The notes under the pieces were generated by a model. That model was not told where the DNA came from, did no database searches, and saw nothing but the letters and a program-made list of their open reading frames with translations. A DNA stretch of 64,000 nt from Astropecten irregularis. Lineage: Eukaryota > Echinodermata > Asteroidea > Paxillosida > Astropectinidae. Of the stretch, positions 22,780-32,445 are shown one piece after another. The stretch spans positions 4,280,082 to 4,344,081 of the forward strand of contig OZ020262.1 of NCBI GenBank assembly GCA_963971285.1, read 5' to 3'. Position 1 is the first letter of the stretch. The number at the start of each line of letters is the position of its first letter. The translations under genes and the position numbers were made by a program.

Positions 22780-24985
22780 GTCATGTCCGTTACGTTTTTC
22801 ACTAAAAGTTTTCATTGCCAACAGGAAATTTGGATATAGGTGCTGCAAATTCATTTCCTATGTTAGAATCAAATGTCCTTATATGTGTAGCAACCATTTT
22901 TCCTTAGCACTTCTAGTTTTCTTACAAATAGCGTAACGGACATGACATTTTGCGTAACGGACATGACACCTCATAAAAGACAAGTGCCAAAAACAATATT
23001 TTGGCTCTGTGTAAAAGTCATTGAACATCAACATCTTCAGTAATGATGCTGCCTCATGGTTCAAAAACAAGTTTGTATTCAGATTCCCCTATGAGCTCTA
23101 TGAATCCTGGAACCTACATCTCCAATGGCAATTCTTTGCGAGATCACATGGAAAGAGAGCTATGGATGGAATAAAGCGTGTTATCACTAGTGCTGTGGTC
23201 AGTCAAAGTCACATTGTGAATGATGCAATTTCACTTACTCAGACAGCTAATTATAATGCATAAAAAGTATGCAAAAGGTTCTACCCTGAGGAAGATACAT
23301 TGCAGTGTTTGTCATCAAGCACAATCTTGATGCTGCATGTACATGTATGGGATGATGTTTGTCCATTGAAAGGTACATAGCATGCGCATTGGTTGCACCC
23401 AGTTAGTAGCAAAAATGTGCAGTTTAAGCCCTATTCATAAGCTGAAGAGAGTAGAAAACTAGTACACCACTTTGTCAAGCCTTGTGAAATGATGTGAAAG
23501 GGAACAAGGCATCACAGCTGATGATGATGAGCCACAACTAACCCCCTCATGCTGCCATCTCCTCTCCAGCAGTACAAAGAGGAAATCTTGTTCGAATTGA
23601 ACTTAGTACAAAGAAAAAGTGAAAATACTTTGTCTCCCAGGTGACTAACTAACTACAAGAGGATGGATGTGATGTAGAATTTCTGAGAAGACAAGCTAGG
23701 GGGCTCATACAGTCAACTCAAGAGGAGGAAGCTTTTCTTGAAAATGATCAAGCACTTGGTGGATGTTTTTATATTATCCGATATTAGAAAACAGAGCACA
23801 CTTCTACTTGGAGGATGACATTGATTCTGAATGAATGAGTTTACCAGTAAAACAAGCATGCAATTTGCTTCTCTGAAGGTTATTACCCATGTTAATTTAA
23901 AATTAAAATGACACTGGTTTTATAATCCTGTCTCATCAAGCATTTGATTAATCTTTCTGCAAAACAGAGATGAATAATTTTCATGAAATTGTATTCAGGA
24001 CCCAGGCTAGGTACATGTGAACGTTTCTTTGTCTCAAATTTTAAAATGTGACCTTCTTAGCTCTATGTAGGCCCCCATTGGTTGCACTCTGAAACATTTT
24101 ATTCCATTATATTCCATGTTCTACTGTTTTTTTTGTGATATCACTGAAACTCAAAATGAATTTAAGGTGCACGTTATTCATAACATACTGTGCAGTTAGA
24201 TTTTTTTTAAGTAAAGAATTGGAGATATAATGGGGTGTCATGTCCGTTACGCCAATGTTTGTCAAATATGAAGCCATTAAGTAAAAAATCACCAAATTAC
24301 CAACTAATCATGTATTTTGTGTTGGCATGGTGGGCGATAGCAAGAGAAATAATTCATGAACAGGACCCATGGAATGAAGAAGCAATTTTTTTCAAGATTT
24401 TTTTGTTTTGTTCATAATGATGAAAAAATAGCAACTCTGAAATTTCACAAAGATATGAGATATTACAGAATACCAGTTTTAAATTGTGTCCCAGTCTTCT
24501 AACATTGATATAAATACAAAATATCTGCCATAAACCTTAAAGGAAGAAAATTATAGAAGTTTACAAAAAGTGGACAAAAGTGTCATGTCCGTTACGTTGA
24601 AAGTGTCATGTCCGTTACGCTGCTTTTTGAGCTGGCAAAAAAGATTGGAATCAAAACTGTTTAAAAAAACTGTATTTATGATAAGAACATGGCCTTATGG
24701 TTCAAACCAAATCAAAATTAGGTGCATTAACTCTAACAATTCACAGGAAATTGCATAACAAAAAGCAGGTTAAAAAGCCTTGTCCATTTGGTGTCATGTC
24801 CGTTACGGTCACAAGAAGTGTATTTTCTCTACAACCGTTCAATGAAATCACATGAATTTTACTACATATGTCACTGATAGTCAAATGTGTCTGATAAGCC
24901 TAATTAAAATTGTTTGCAAACTGCCAATCCTTCTTTGTGATCCTCTGAATAAGGCAAAAACTGTGTGATTGTCATGTCCGTTACG
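22780..24985. repeat. Eight copies of GTCATGTCCGTTACG inside the 2.6-kb transposon
   Basis: Exact copies: plus strand at 22780-22794, 24237-24251, 24582-24596, 24605-24619, 24793-24807 and 24971-24985; minus strand at 22932-22946 and 22953-22967. Two close pairs have start spacings of 21 and 23 bp, about two helical turns. Interspersed subterminal motifs of this kind are usually transposase binding sites, as known for En/Spm and several hAT elements. Here that role is inferred. Confidence 0.93.
22995..23835 (+). pseudogene. Degenerate transposase of the 2.6-kb element
   Basis: At 23039-23263 the frame gives SNDAASWFKNKFVF, then WQFFARSHGKRAMDG. This resembles the F-F-A-x-SHGKG-x-x-DG block found in a widespread group of animal transposon proteins. 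The second glycine of SHGKG and the GG after DG are altered. Further on, another frame with stops gives VEFLRRQ (about 23675) and FYLEDDIDSE (about 23805-23835), like the C-terminal block of the same proteins. Several stop codons and frameshifts make it non-functional. The family match is from memory of the motif and was not searched. Confidence 0.62.
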
Positions 24986-25001
24986 CTGGAATTGCCCACA
25001 T

Positions 25002-25679
25002 GTATTAGTTTTGAAGAGCCATAACAAGCACCATTTCCATGTAAGCGCATTCTTTTTTTCTGATTTAATTGCAATCTACGTAAGAACCAGCATTAAAATT
25101 AAGCAATCTTAATTACTTTCACACTAAATGGAAATGACTTCTAATTTAATGAAAGTTTGGCTGTTCAAACCAAAAAAAATGCAATAAGTCAGAGAGCTAC
25201 ATGTCATGTACACCCTGTATACATGTACAGAATCTGTTTGTTTGCTGAATGTTTCCCTTTACACTAACCACAATTTTTAAGGAGTGTTTATTTGAACAAC
25301 AGACTGTTCAAGTGTTAAAGTAATGAGTTATTCGGTATAAAGTCTCAGCACTAATTCAGGGACTACGTGACACAGAACTAAAGGCAGTTTTGTGGTGCAT
25401 GGTGCCTTGTACACGTACACGTAGTACAACCTTTTGTACCCGTACTTGTAACCTACTCTACCATGTCTACATGTGGAAGGTTCACAAGGTTAAGCTGGGG
25501 GAGGCATTCTTCTTGGAATCACTAATATGTTGAGACATCCGAAGAAAACAAATTGTTTGACTTTTATACCCACAATGCATCTTAAAATCAAGTATACTAT
25601 ACAAGTACAGTGTACGTGCAAATCCAGATTTTGATAAAGCTTTTTTATCATTTGAATCTTTAGAAATAGTTCTTTGATG
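25002..25679 (-). other. TBL1 intron 1, no feature recognised
   Basis: AT-rich sequence directly right of the 2.6-kb transposon. Scattered GTACACGTAC words are all that stand out. Confidence 0.5.
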
Positions 25680-25949
25680 CTATTTCAATGTGTAGGTCAC
25701 AATTATGGCAAGATCGTGATATGATCGAGGTGGTATAGGGTTCCTGCTATGAAAGACTTTGCGTGACAACTCACTGACGCATGCAGGTTTTATAAATGCA
25801 TGTCTAGGTCCACCAGATCCCAATATTCTGTGCAAACGTGGATATTTTCTGTTGATGTAAACAACATCTTTTGTCCCCTCAAACTCTGTTGCCCACTCAG
25901 GGTGCAGATCAGTAAATAGGACCAAATCAGTAATTTTTTGTATACCCTC
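25680..25949 (-). other. Orphan open frame, possibly a gene relic
   Basis: An uninterrupted stretch of about 85 codons reads DLVLFTDLHPEWATEFEG, then YPRLHRILGSGGPRHAFIKP, and ends LAIIVTYTLK. Composition looks protein-like, but there is no initiating ATG near the start and no clear acceptor upstream on the minus strand. It lies on the TBL1 strand inside intron 1. It may be a piece of a captured gene or transposon protein. No family recognised. Confidence 0.3.
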
Positions 25950-27335
25950 AAAATCTTTTTTATAAAATCATTTGCTGGTCCCTACATGGGGAGTCTTGTA
26001 AAGGAAATAGACGGAACCCGGTCACCAGAGTTTGGACTTTCAACTTTGAGCTGTTTGGATGAAATCAGGCCCTAAACTCGCTCTACTTGGGCCTGTAGGG
26101 GAGGGGTACATTTTTTTTTAGTCTGGCACCAGTCAACATGGCCGTTTTCAGGGTATTTTCCATTGGATGGATTTTTCTCAAAAAGTCATTGGTTACCCTA
26201 TAGAATACTGAAAGGAAAATGAAAATTGAAGTTTTCAGCTTCATTTTGGTGTATAGCTGGAGTGTCTAAGAAACATCTGAGTATTTTTAATAATTTTTTG
26301 AAATTGGCCATTTAGCATGGGAGCCTATGGGAAATTAGTTACTGGTCTGCACCCAACAAGCCTGCCTTTGCAAACACAGACAAACACTGTAGCTTGAATT
26401 CAAGCAAAGAAAATTGCTTACGGTATTTACTGTGCTTTAAAATGGGGTTATGGCGCTATTTCTTTCTGATTTATGGCCGCGTTATCTTTTTTCAAATTAC
26501 GGAATAGTGACACATACAAATTCTGTGAGATCTTAAGGTATTGAAGAAGAGAACAAAAGATTTCTTTGTTGTAGCGGTTTTTTTCTGTTGCAGTGAGGTT
26601 ATTCAGACTACCAAATGGAATTATTTACAAGGCCAGTCTGTCAAAAGGAATATTTTGAAGGGGAAAATACATACATGTACCTAACCTAGAATGCAATGTT
26701 ATGGCAATCAGGAGATTAGAAGCATTGTGTACATATATTACAGACCCGACTATCAATCGTAGGACTTGCGATGCACTGCAGAATTTGCAGCCCTACATAG
26801 GATACAATGGCTTATCCTTTGTAACTCAAGTTACAATCTACACCGTAAATTTTCCTATAAACATTGTCTTCTACTGAAAACTGCATTCAGCTGAAGTCAC
26901 GTACATATATGTACATTTATAAGTTTAAGTGTTAATGGCATTTTATAGTAGATTTTGTCCATAAATCTTGTTGTAATTCGTAGCAAACTACATTGTCCTT
27001 TTGACCAAAGAAACAAATCAAAACTTCTTTTTAGGTGGTCAGGACATTCAAAAGGACAGATCTTTTGATCTAAAATCTTATCTTAAATTGGAAAAAGGAA
27101 AAAAGAAGTAATTGTATTGGAAAAATTAATATAATTCACTTCAGACGAATGTGAAGAGTCGAAAGAAACTTGCTATGGGGTGGTTTATAGAAATTATGAC
27201 TCACTCCCAAACGTTGGGTTAGGCTCTGTAGGTTGGTTTTAATTTCTTTCAATTTTTATGTAACAAGCATCAAAACAGACTTGAGGCTAGGGATAAGAGG
27301 TACAGTAGGCTAATTTCAATGAACTTCATTTGAAG
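25950..27335. other. TBL1 intron 1, decayed repeats
   Basis: The segment at about 26000-26365 (GTTTGGATGAAATCAGGC, then a TTACTGGTCTGCACCC end) is a relative of the sequence at 57690-57960 and of the ends of the element at 37986-38182. A piece with GTAACTCAAGTTACAATC at 26815 belongs to the GGGGTCGATTTC family. No genes seen. Confidence 0.5.
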
Positions 27336-27339
27336 ATGA

Positions 27340-27665
27340 ATAAACAACATTGACTGAAGCGAGATTTGAACCTGCAACCCCTGGAATAAAGTACCGGTGC
27401 TCTACCAACTGAGCTATCCAGCCCTTTGTTAGCACTGTCCCAAACTCTTAACAACCTCACTTTTTTGCTTTTTTTCCATTCAAAAAGCATGAACAACATT
27501 CACTTAAGTGAGATAAGGTACCAGTGCTCTACCAACAGTGCTATCCAGTACTACATTGGCAGTTTCCCAAAATCTAGATGACTTTTGTTTGTTTGCCAGT
27601 CAGAAGCCATGAAACCACTCACACACCGCTTCATCCCAAGGATCATTTTAGAAGCAAGCAACATA
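27340..27665 (-). mobile_element. tRNA-derived SINE (minus strand) with two tRNA-like heads
   Basis: On the minus strand, GGCTGGATAGCTCAGTTGG and TAGAGC (box A) and GCAGGTTCAAATCTC (box B) lie at about 27425-27360. A second, broken box A-like copy is at about 27545-27500. The shared body CAGTCAGAAGCCATGAAACC and CACACACCGC links it to the copy at 40840-41095. The anticodon arm does not close into a standard tRNA, and no matching acceptor stem is present. Confidence 0.7.
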
Positions 27666-27931
27666 AACAATGTTGCAAATCTTTTTTTGACAAAGATTTA
27701 TGAAGACGGAGAGGGAATCTGAGCTGAGGTTTGGCAAAGAGCCAGAAGTCCAGTCCAGACTTTATGAATGCACCACATGATAATTGTTCAATGCTTGGAA
27801 TTTCTGGTACATGTGTAGATTCGAGAAGGTTCTATGGCAAGAATACCAAGGAGCTTGGGATGAAAGTTCAAACTGATTGCCAAATAGAAGATGAAACAAA
27901 AAAGATTTGAGGCTTTGCATGGTGACAATTG

Positions 27932-28273
27932 GTATGTGGATCTGTTTGCGGAACCACCATGTAAGAATCGTTCGTACTTTCGCACTTCTATTTCGTTCGC
28001 ACTTCTCGCAATTAAGGTCTCAACGTTTCGACTAGCCTGCTCTATTCCTTATCGGGGTCTCTGAGTCTTGATCAAGGACTCCTGATGAGGACTAGAGCAG
28101 ACTAGTCGAAACATTGAGACCTTAATTGCGAGAAGTGCGTCAGGGTCTCCTGATGAGGACTAGAGCATACTAGTCGAAACGTTGAGACCTTAATTGCGAG
28201 AAGTGCGAACGAAATAGAAGTGCGAAAGTACAAACGATTCTAACATGGTGTTTCTGCAAACCGATCCACATAC
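27932..28273. repeat. Long inverted repeat built from the hammerhead-like unit
   Basis: The left arm starts GTATGTGGATCTGTTTGCGG and the right arm ends CCGATCCACATAC. Both contain TTCGCACTTCTATTTCGTTC or its complement. The centre has extra units, so the CTGATGAG...CGAAAC module occurs twice on the plus strand (28090 and 28150) and once, damaged, on the minus strand (about 28060-28020). Confidence 0.85.
28144..28189 (+). ncRNA. Hammerhead-ribozyme-like motif (type I, minimal stem III)
   Basis: In order: GGTCTC (28144-28149), CTGATGA (28150-28156), one extra G, GACTAG (28158-28163), a six-base loop, CTAGTC (28170-28175), GAAA (28176-28179), CGTT, then GAGACC. GGTCTC pairs perfectly with GAGACC (stem I) and GACTAG with CTAGTC (stem II). 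GAAACGTT supplies the core GAAA, a two-base self-complementary CG for a dimeric stem III, and a GUU cleavage triplet. The extra G between CTGATGA and stem II departs from the consensus and may weaken or abolish cleavage. Hammerheads with very short stem III are known from Penelope-like retroelements. Activity here is inference. Confidence 0.5.
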
Positions 28274-28301
28274 AAATAGAAGATGGTTTCTTTTTTGTTA
28301 C

Positions 28302-28359
28302 CTGACTCTTGGAGGTACCTATACACCAGGAAGTTGACTTCATCACTACTGATGCTCAT
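28302..28359 (-). CDS. TBL1XR1: TBL1X/TBL1XR1 orthologue, coding exon 1 (start codon, LisH)
   Basis: The ATG is at 28359-28357 (minus strand), followed by MSISSDEVNFLVYRYLQES and one base of the next glycine codon, then donor CAG|gtaaca. This is the N-terminal half of the LisH motif. The start is identical in position and sequence pattern to vertebrate TBL1XR1 (MSISSDEVNFLVYRYLQESG). Context ccaccATGA is favourable. The exon probably extends as 5' UTR to 28416, where an acceptor (gtccgcag) lies. The following intron is 9.6 kb and holds the 2.6-kb transposon. Confidence 0.97.
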
Positions 28360-28470
28360 GGTGGTCGGGGAAACATCAAGCAATGCAGATCAACTGGAAC
28401 TCATCAACATGGGCACCTGCGGACATGACCATAAACCCTCATTAAAAAGCTAACCCTCTGCACCTACAAT

Positions 28471-28567
28471 GGGAGACTTTGGAGAACCGGTCTTCAAGTC
28501 AACAGCGCACGCGAAAGCAATTGTGAGCATGCGCTGTTGACTTGAAGACCAGTTCTCCAAAGTCTCC
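28471..28567. mobile_element. Palindromic MITE with GGGAGACTTTGGAGAACC ends, copy 2
   Basis: Left GAGAACCGGTCTTCAAGTCA, right TGACTTGAAGACCAGTTCTC, with a short GCGCACGC/GCATGCGC centre. It lies in the first intron, 55 bp from the probable 5' end of coding exon 1. Confidence 0.82.
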
Positions 28568-28663
28568 TATTTAGTCTCCTCTGGGGGCTAGATCATAAGC
28601 AACACATTACCATACAAACCGCACAGTGATCCAGTATATTGCGTAATTGTGGTATTCAGGATA

Positions 28664-28824
28664 CTACCTTGAATTTGGTTCTGGAAGGGGCAAGGCCACT
28701 TTTCCATTGCAAGGGGCACTTCCATTGGAAAATCATAATGTCTATGGAAACATTTGAAGAGGCACCAAGGCCAAGAACAAGGACAGTGAAGGCCACCCAT
28801 GACCTCCGTTAAATTCAATGCTTG
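28664..28824 (-). mobile_element. MITE, CAAGCC-end family, nested in the CCACA repeat
   Basis: ACCTTGAATTTGGTTCTGG to GTTAAATTCAATGCTTG. The flanks (TGTGGTATTCAGGATACT before, TTAACCACACAACCAC after) are two parts of the CCACA-rich repeat known from 18865-18985, so this copy inserted into it. Confidence 0.8.
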
Positions 28825-28899
28825 TTAACCACACAACCACAGTCTGAAGAACCAATTGTGGTAATTGGTAAACTGTGGCATGGAGGCGGGTTAGGGTAA

Positions 28900-29438
28900 C
28901 CGAGTAACTGTTAACTCTCACAACCTATATTAGTAACTGGAGAAATTTGAGGAAACTTCATTGACAAATTTTAGGGACTTATACATGTACATGTATTATA
29001 GCTGCACTGCTTTTGTTCACGTGAAAAGATTAATAAAACAATTATCTTCAGTCAAACAAATTTAGAATAGCTGGGGCTTTACCTTTGTGCAACCCCAAAA
29101 ACATACAAAGTTAAGATTTCTGATGCTACAAACAAACCAACTACAACAAACTGGTCTAACATTTTATTAATTTTGCATTTCAAAGTGCGAAAGAACTTGA
29201 ATATGACTGTTTAAATTAGACTTCATTTGGCCAAATTATTGTGTGAATATATTAATATTTAAACTATAAGGCCTACAGCAAAGATTGAAATTCTGTGCAT
29301 GATATATTAATAAATTGAGCACTTGAAAAAATCTTGTTAATGGATACACAACTGAAGCTTGTGGTTGGTTCGTTTGGTCAACTCCTTTCCATTGTCTGTA
29401 AATGAACGGCAACATTTGAAAAATCTTTACTTATGTAC
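28900..29438 (-). other. Intron between non-coding exon and first coding exon of TBL1
   Basis: AT-rich, with no feature beyond an ACATGTACATGTA word near 28983. Confidence 0.45.
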
Positions 29439-29545
29439 CTCAGTGCCTTGTCCCCTTCTCTGGCCTCAGTTCTTGCTCAGCTTGAAGGGATGGTGGACGA
29501 AGGACTCCACCCTCAAAAGCCTGTCTAGCAGTCTGGCATGAAACA
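29439..29545 (-). other. TBL1XR1: Probable non-coding 5' exon of TBL1
   Basis: On the minus strand, acceptor gtttttacag and donor CTGAG|gtacat bracket 107 bases of higher GC content than the surroundings, without an extended frame. It is about 1.0 kb upstream of the first coding exon. Vertebrate TBL1XR1 also has non-coding 5' exons. An RNA-supported junction is needed; the call rests on splice signals and composition only. Confidence 0.4.
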
Positions 29546-29698
29546 CTGTAAAAACAAAAAAACAAATCCATTCATGTCAACGGTGTCGTTAAATACAAGA
29601 AATGAAGCTTTTAAAAGCTTGTAATAAACCCTGCAAATGTGTACAAACTGGTGCGATTAACTGAACGTGCACAAACGTACATCATTTATTTAGTTTAA

Positions 29699-30055
29699 AG
29701 GTAGAATCATACTTTGGTAGAATACCGAAACAGAAATCTTCACAGATTTACCTATAACTTACAGGGTATGAAGATGATAATGGTAGAAACATACCGTTAA
29801 AATTGTTCTGCCTGAAATGCTGTATTTATCCAGAAAAGAGTAAAACCAGTGACCAACATTATTTTTGATCTTTTAAAGATAAAAAATAAAACAGAAAAGA
29901 CTTAAGAAATACTGGGGCCATTTTTCACAGTTTTCTCAAAAAGTGGGCATCGTATGGGACTGAAATTTTCACAGATGACTGTTACTGTATCTTCCTTCAT
30001 ATTTTTGCCCATGAATCTGTATTTCTTTGACAAAAACAAAAGTATGATACTACCT
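29699..30055 (+). mobile_element. TTAA-type MITE (family 1), intact reference copy
   Basis: 357 bp starting AGGTAGAATCATACTTTGG and ending AAGTATGATACTACCT, flanked by TTAA at 29695-29698 and 30056-30059. It contains all family landmarks (GATAATGGTAGAAACATACC, TTTTCTCAAAAAGTGGGC, TCACAGATGACTGTTACTG). It has no coding capacity. A TTAA target is characteristic of piggyBac and Kolobok elements. Confidence 0.9.
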
Positions 30056-30059
30056 TTAA

Positions 30060-30920
30060 GAAGATGGATACAAGTACACATCAAAGGAGGGGAGAGAAAG
30101 ATTCCCCTTCCGAGATTGTGGATGAGCAGATCTGTAAAACGATACGTGCACTAACTGTACAAGTACAGTCACAGTATGTACATTTAATTTGTACTGTATA
30201 TTCCTACTCACTCAGAATATTAATAGCGGATTACGTATACCGGATGTGCACATGTACTTGTACAGTACTTATTATCCATACTTAAGTAAGTCTAATGCAT
30301 AATGTATGTCTTTTGGCGATACACTTGCAATGAATGCAATCCTATCTAAAATTTACTACGTGTACCGTACACGTACGTACATACATACATATATACATGT
30401 ACATTGTATGTTACCAAGTCCAAGTACATGTACGTCATACGCGTAAATGTATGCATACAGTACATGTATAAATTGTACAATGTATGTACTCCTGTAACTA
30501 TAAGTACATAATGAAATGAGCTGAATGTCATGTAGATGTTTCATATAGCCTACATGTACTGTACTGATGTAAATTAATGACATTTGTAGGATTTTATGGC
30601 TATTGCCTTGGCTGTCTTCAATGGTCTGGACCCGCCATAATACACGCAATATAAACCAATTGGAGCATACAGTATTTCTCCTAATAAGTAACAATTTACA
30701 ACATTAAAGGGTGCCACATTGTTAAACTTTAGCTATTCACAGTGATTGAACCAGCTGATGAATAAATCCATCAATACCATAGGTCTGATTTCAAAGTTGA
30801 ACTGCAAAGTTGAGAAAACAAAAAGTTACAACAAACAAACCCAGCAAAGTACCAGTCACACGCAGCATCATCTACATAATGTATAACTTATGTTGGTAAC
30901 TATAATCAGTGAATCTACAT
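30060..30920. other. Gene-free stretch with TACATGTAC words
   Basis: AT-rich sequence upstream of the TBL1 5' exon. Arrays of GTACATGTA at 30360-30480 create overlapping tyrosine-rich open frames on the minus strand that are not genes. Confidence 0.5.
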
Positions 30921-31233
30921 CATAGATATACATACTAATAAACTAGAGGGCGGACGCACAATACTCCCCTGTACAGTGTGGCGCTGTGATCGCATGGGCC
31001 TGTGCCGCCATTACTATTATGGGCACGAATTACGTATACGCATGCGTACCATACCGCAACGGGTTGACGGAGCACTTGCGTAAACTACAGTACAAAGTTC
31101 TACGCCGTACGTACACAGCAAAGATAGTAAAGCGCCAGCGCAGTGCCCATTTCAGTAATGGTGGATCGATCCCCATGTTGTCACAGAAATTTCACCGAGC
31201 CTGCCCTCTAGTTTATTAGTATGTATCTCTATG
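30921..31233. mobile_element. MITE with about 30-bp TIRs ending CTAGAGGGC
   Basis: The left end reads CATAGATATACATACTAATA followed by AACTAGAGGGC; the right end is its near-perfect complement. The 250-bp interior is much richer in CpG than the flanks (ACGTACGGCGTAGAAC, CAGCGCCAGCG) and can be mistaken for a promoter. Confidence 0.85.
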
Positions 31234-31689
31234 ATCCACATGTACATGTTATGTCAGCATACCTGTATGACTGGTAACCTGTTTCTGTTGAGTATAATCA
31301 GAATCTACATATGTACATGTACACGTATAACTTTGCCTGGTAACCTGTTTCTGCTTAGCAAACAAAAATTGGTGTTTCGTCCTCACCAACCTTTCCTACT
31401 TGGTAAGCACCACCAGGATGACCCATGATAAAAACTAGGTCACTGATCAGCCCTCATGAATAGAGATTCTATTTTGATGAATGGGAGTGAGTCTGAGACT
31501 ATCAATTCACTGTCAGCTACTAGTCAGGAGACACACTATGCACACGTACACATGCCCGGTCCTTGACCTAGGAGTATACATGTACTGGGTTTAGGTTGGG
31601 AGGTCAAGTTTAATAGAGCCACTGACTGGAATAACTGCAGAAGAGGTTGGCAAACTTTGAAGTGAAGGTGACCACCCGATTCAAGTTGA

Positions 31690-32103
31690 AGGTTTACTGT
31701 AATAAAAACTCATATGAAGTGAAATACATCTTAACTGTTATAAAACTCAACCTGATATCATTGTTGGTGCTAAAAAATAATTAAGATACATAGAAAAAGG
31801 AAGTTTTTTAGACTCATAACTAAGCTCCCCAATTTTCGCGACGAAAAAAATTGCTTACGTCACATGCAGAATGCCATGCAGTTTACTGTCATGACTGTGC
31901 TGCGAGCCTACATGTACACTAGTTCTTGTTGCATAGATCGGTTCCAAGGGGAACTTTTTTGGGGAGGCGGGCATAATGATTTTATAACTTTTTGGTCAAA
32001 ATTAAGCACTTAAAAAAATATTTATATAGTCAGTAACTCAGTATTTATGTATTAAGCAATAATTTTTAAGCACTTTCATCCCTTTCCCAAATTTGATTAA
32101 ACC
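31690..32103. mobile_element. TTAA-type MITE (family 3), copy 1
   Basis: Left AGGTTTACTGTAATAAAAAC, right CCAAATTTGATTAAACCTTAA. The interior CACATGCAGAATGCCATGCAG and TTTTTGGTCAAAATTAAGCA matches the complement of the copy at 58899-59336. The left TTAA has changed to TTGA. Confidence 0.75.
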
Positions 32104-32177
32104 TTAAAGAAATGCCATGTGACAGTCAAACAGCACTTGGGAGGGTTTTGAAAATTTGAGGGTTTTGGAAATTTATG

Positions 32178-32445
32178 AGAAATGGTAGAGTCAGGCTGTC
32201 GGAGTGATCTTTCCTCGCCTTTCATCTCTGGCGGAACGGGTTCGAGTCTGAATCGGTCAACAAGTGGATTGGGTTATCAAGTCCCTCCCTACCTGATTCT
32301 GTGGGTTTTAACCACAATATTACTTGGAGGTTTTCTTCCCACCTCTAAAACTGTATCTTCTTCTTATCATCTTTCCATAATAGGTTTCATTAGGCTTTTG
32401 AGCTACAGTGCCTAGGGCGGTTTTTAGGAATCCTTGATTACATAT
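32178..32445 (+). mobile_element. tRNA-derived SINE with GGTTTTCTTCCCACC body
   Basis: A box A-like segment (GTAGAGTCAGGCTGTCGGAG) and box B GGGTTCGAGTCTG are followed by CTGTGGGTTTTAACCAC and TTGGAGGTTTTCTTCCCACC. It ends in a short AT-rich tail (GATGATAATAAATAC). Bodies with a TTTTCTYCCCACC block are widespread in invertebrate SINEs. No tRNA acceptor stem. Confidence 0.65.

Larger units (their letters stand above)
22400..24997 (+). mobile_element. 2.6-kb DNA transposon remnant with 13-bp TIRs, ACAT duplication and iterated 15-mer
   Basis: The left end GGGCAATTCCAGC and right end GCTGGAATTGCCC are perfect 13-bp inverted repeats. They are flanked by ACAT at 22396-22399 and 24998-25001. Eight exact copies of GTCATGTCCGTTACG lie in the subterminal regions, three within 22780-22967 and five within 24237-24985. 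The last abuts the right terminal repeat. The middle (about 22995-23830) holds a broken transposase. A 4-bp duplication and this protein type fit a cut-and-paste superfamily such as Sola, but the assignment is tentative. It sits in TBL1 intron 1 in the opposite orientation to the gene. Confidence 0.88.

Noticed and set aside
22780-24985. Regular repeats as a CRISPR-like array
   Set aside because: The eukaryotic context, irregular spacing, both orientations and terminal repeats show they are motifs inside a transposon.
27355-27428. Functional tRNA gene on the minus strand
   Set aside because: Box A and B are good, but the anticodon arm and acceptor stem do not close and the unit continues into a SINE body shared with another locus.
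30960-31220. CpG-rich segment as TBL1 promoter or first exon
   Set aside because: It is bounded by perfect inverted repeats and is the interior of a MITE.
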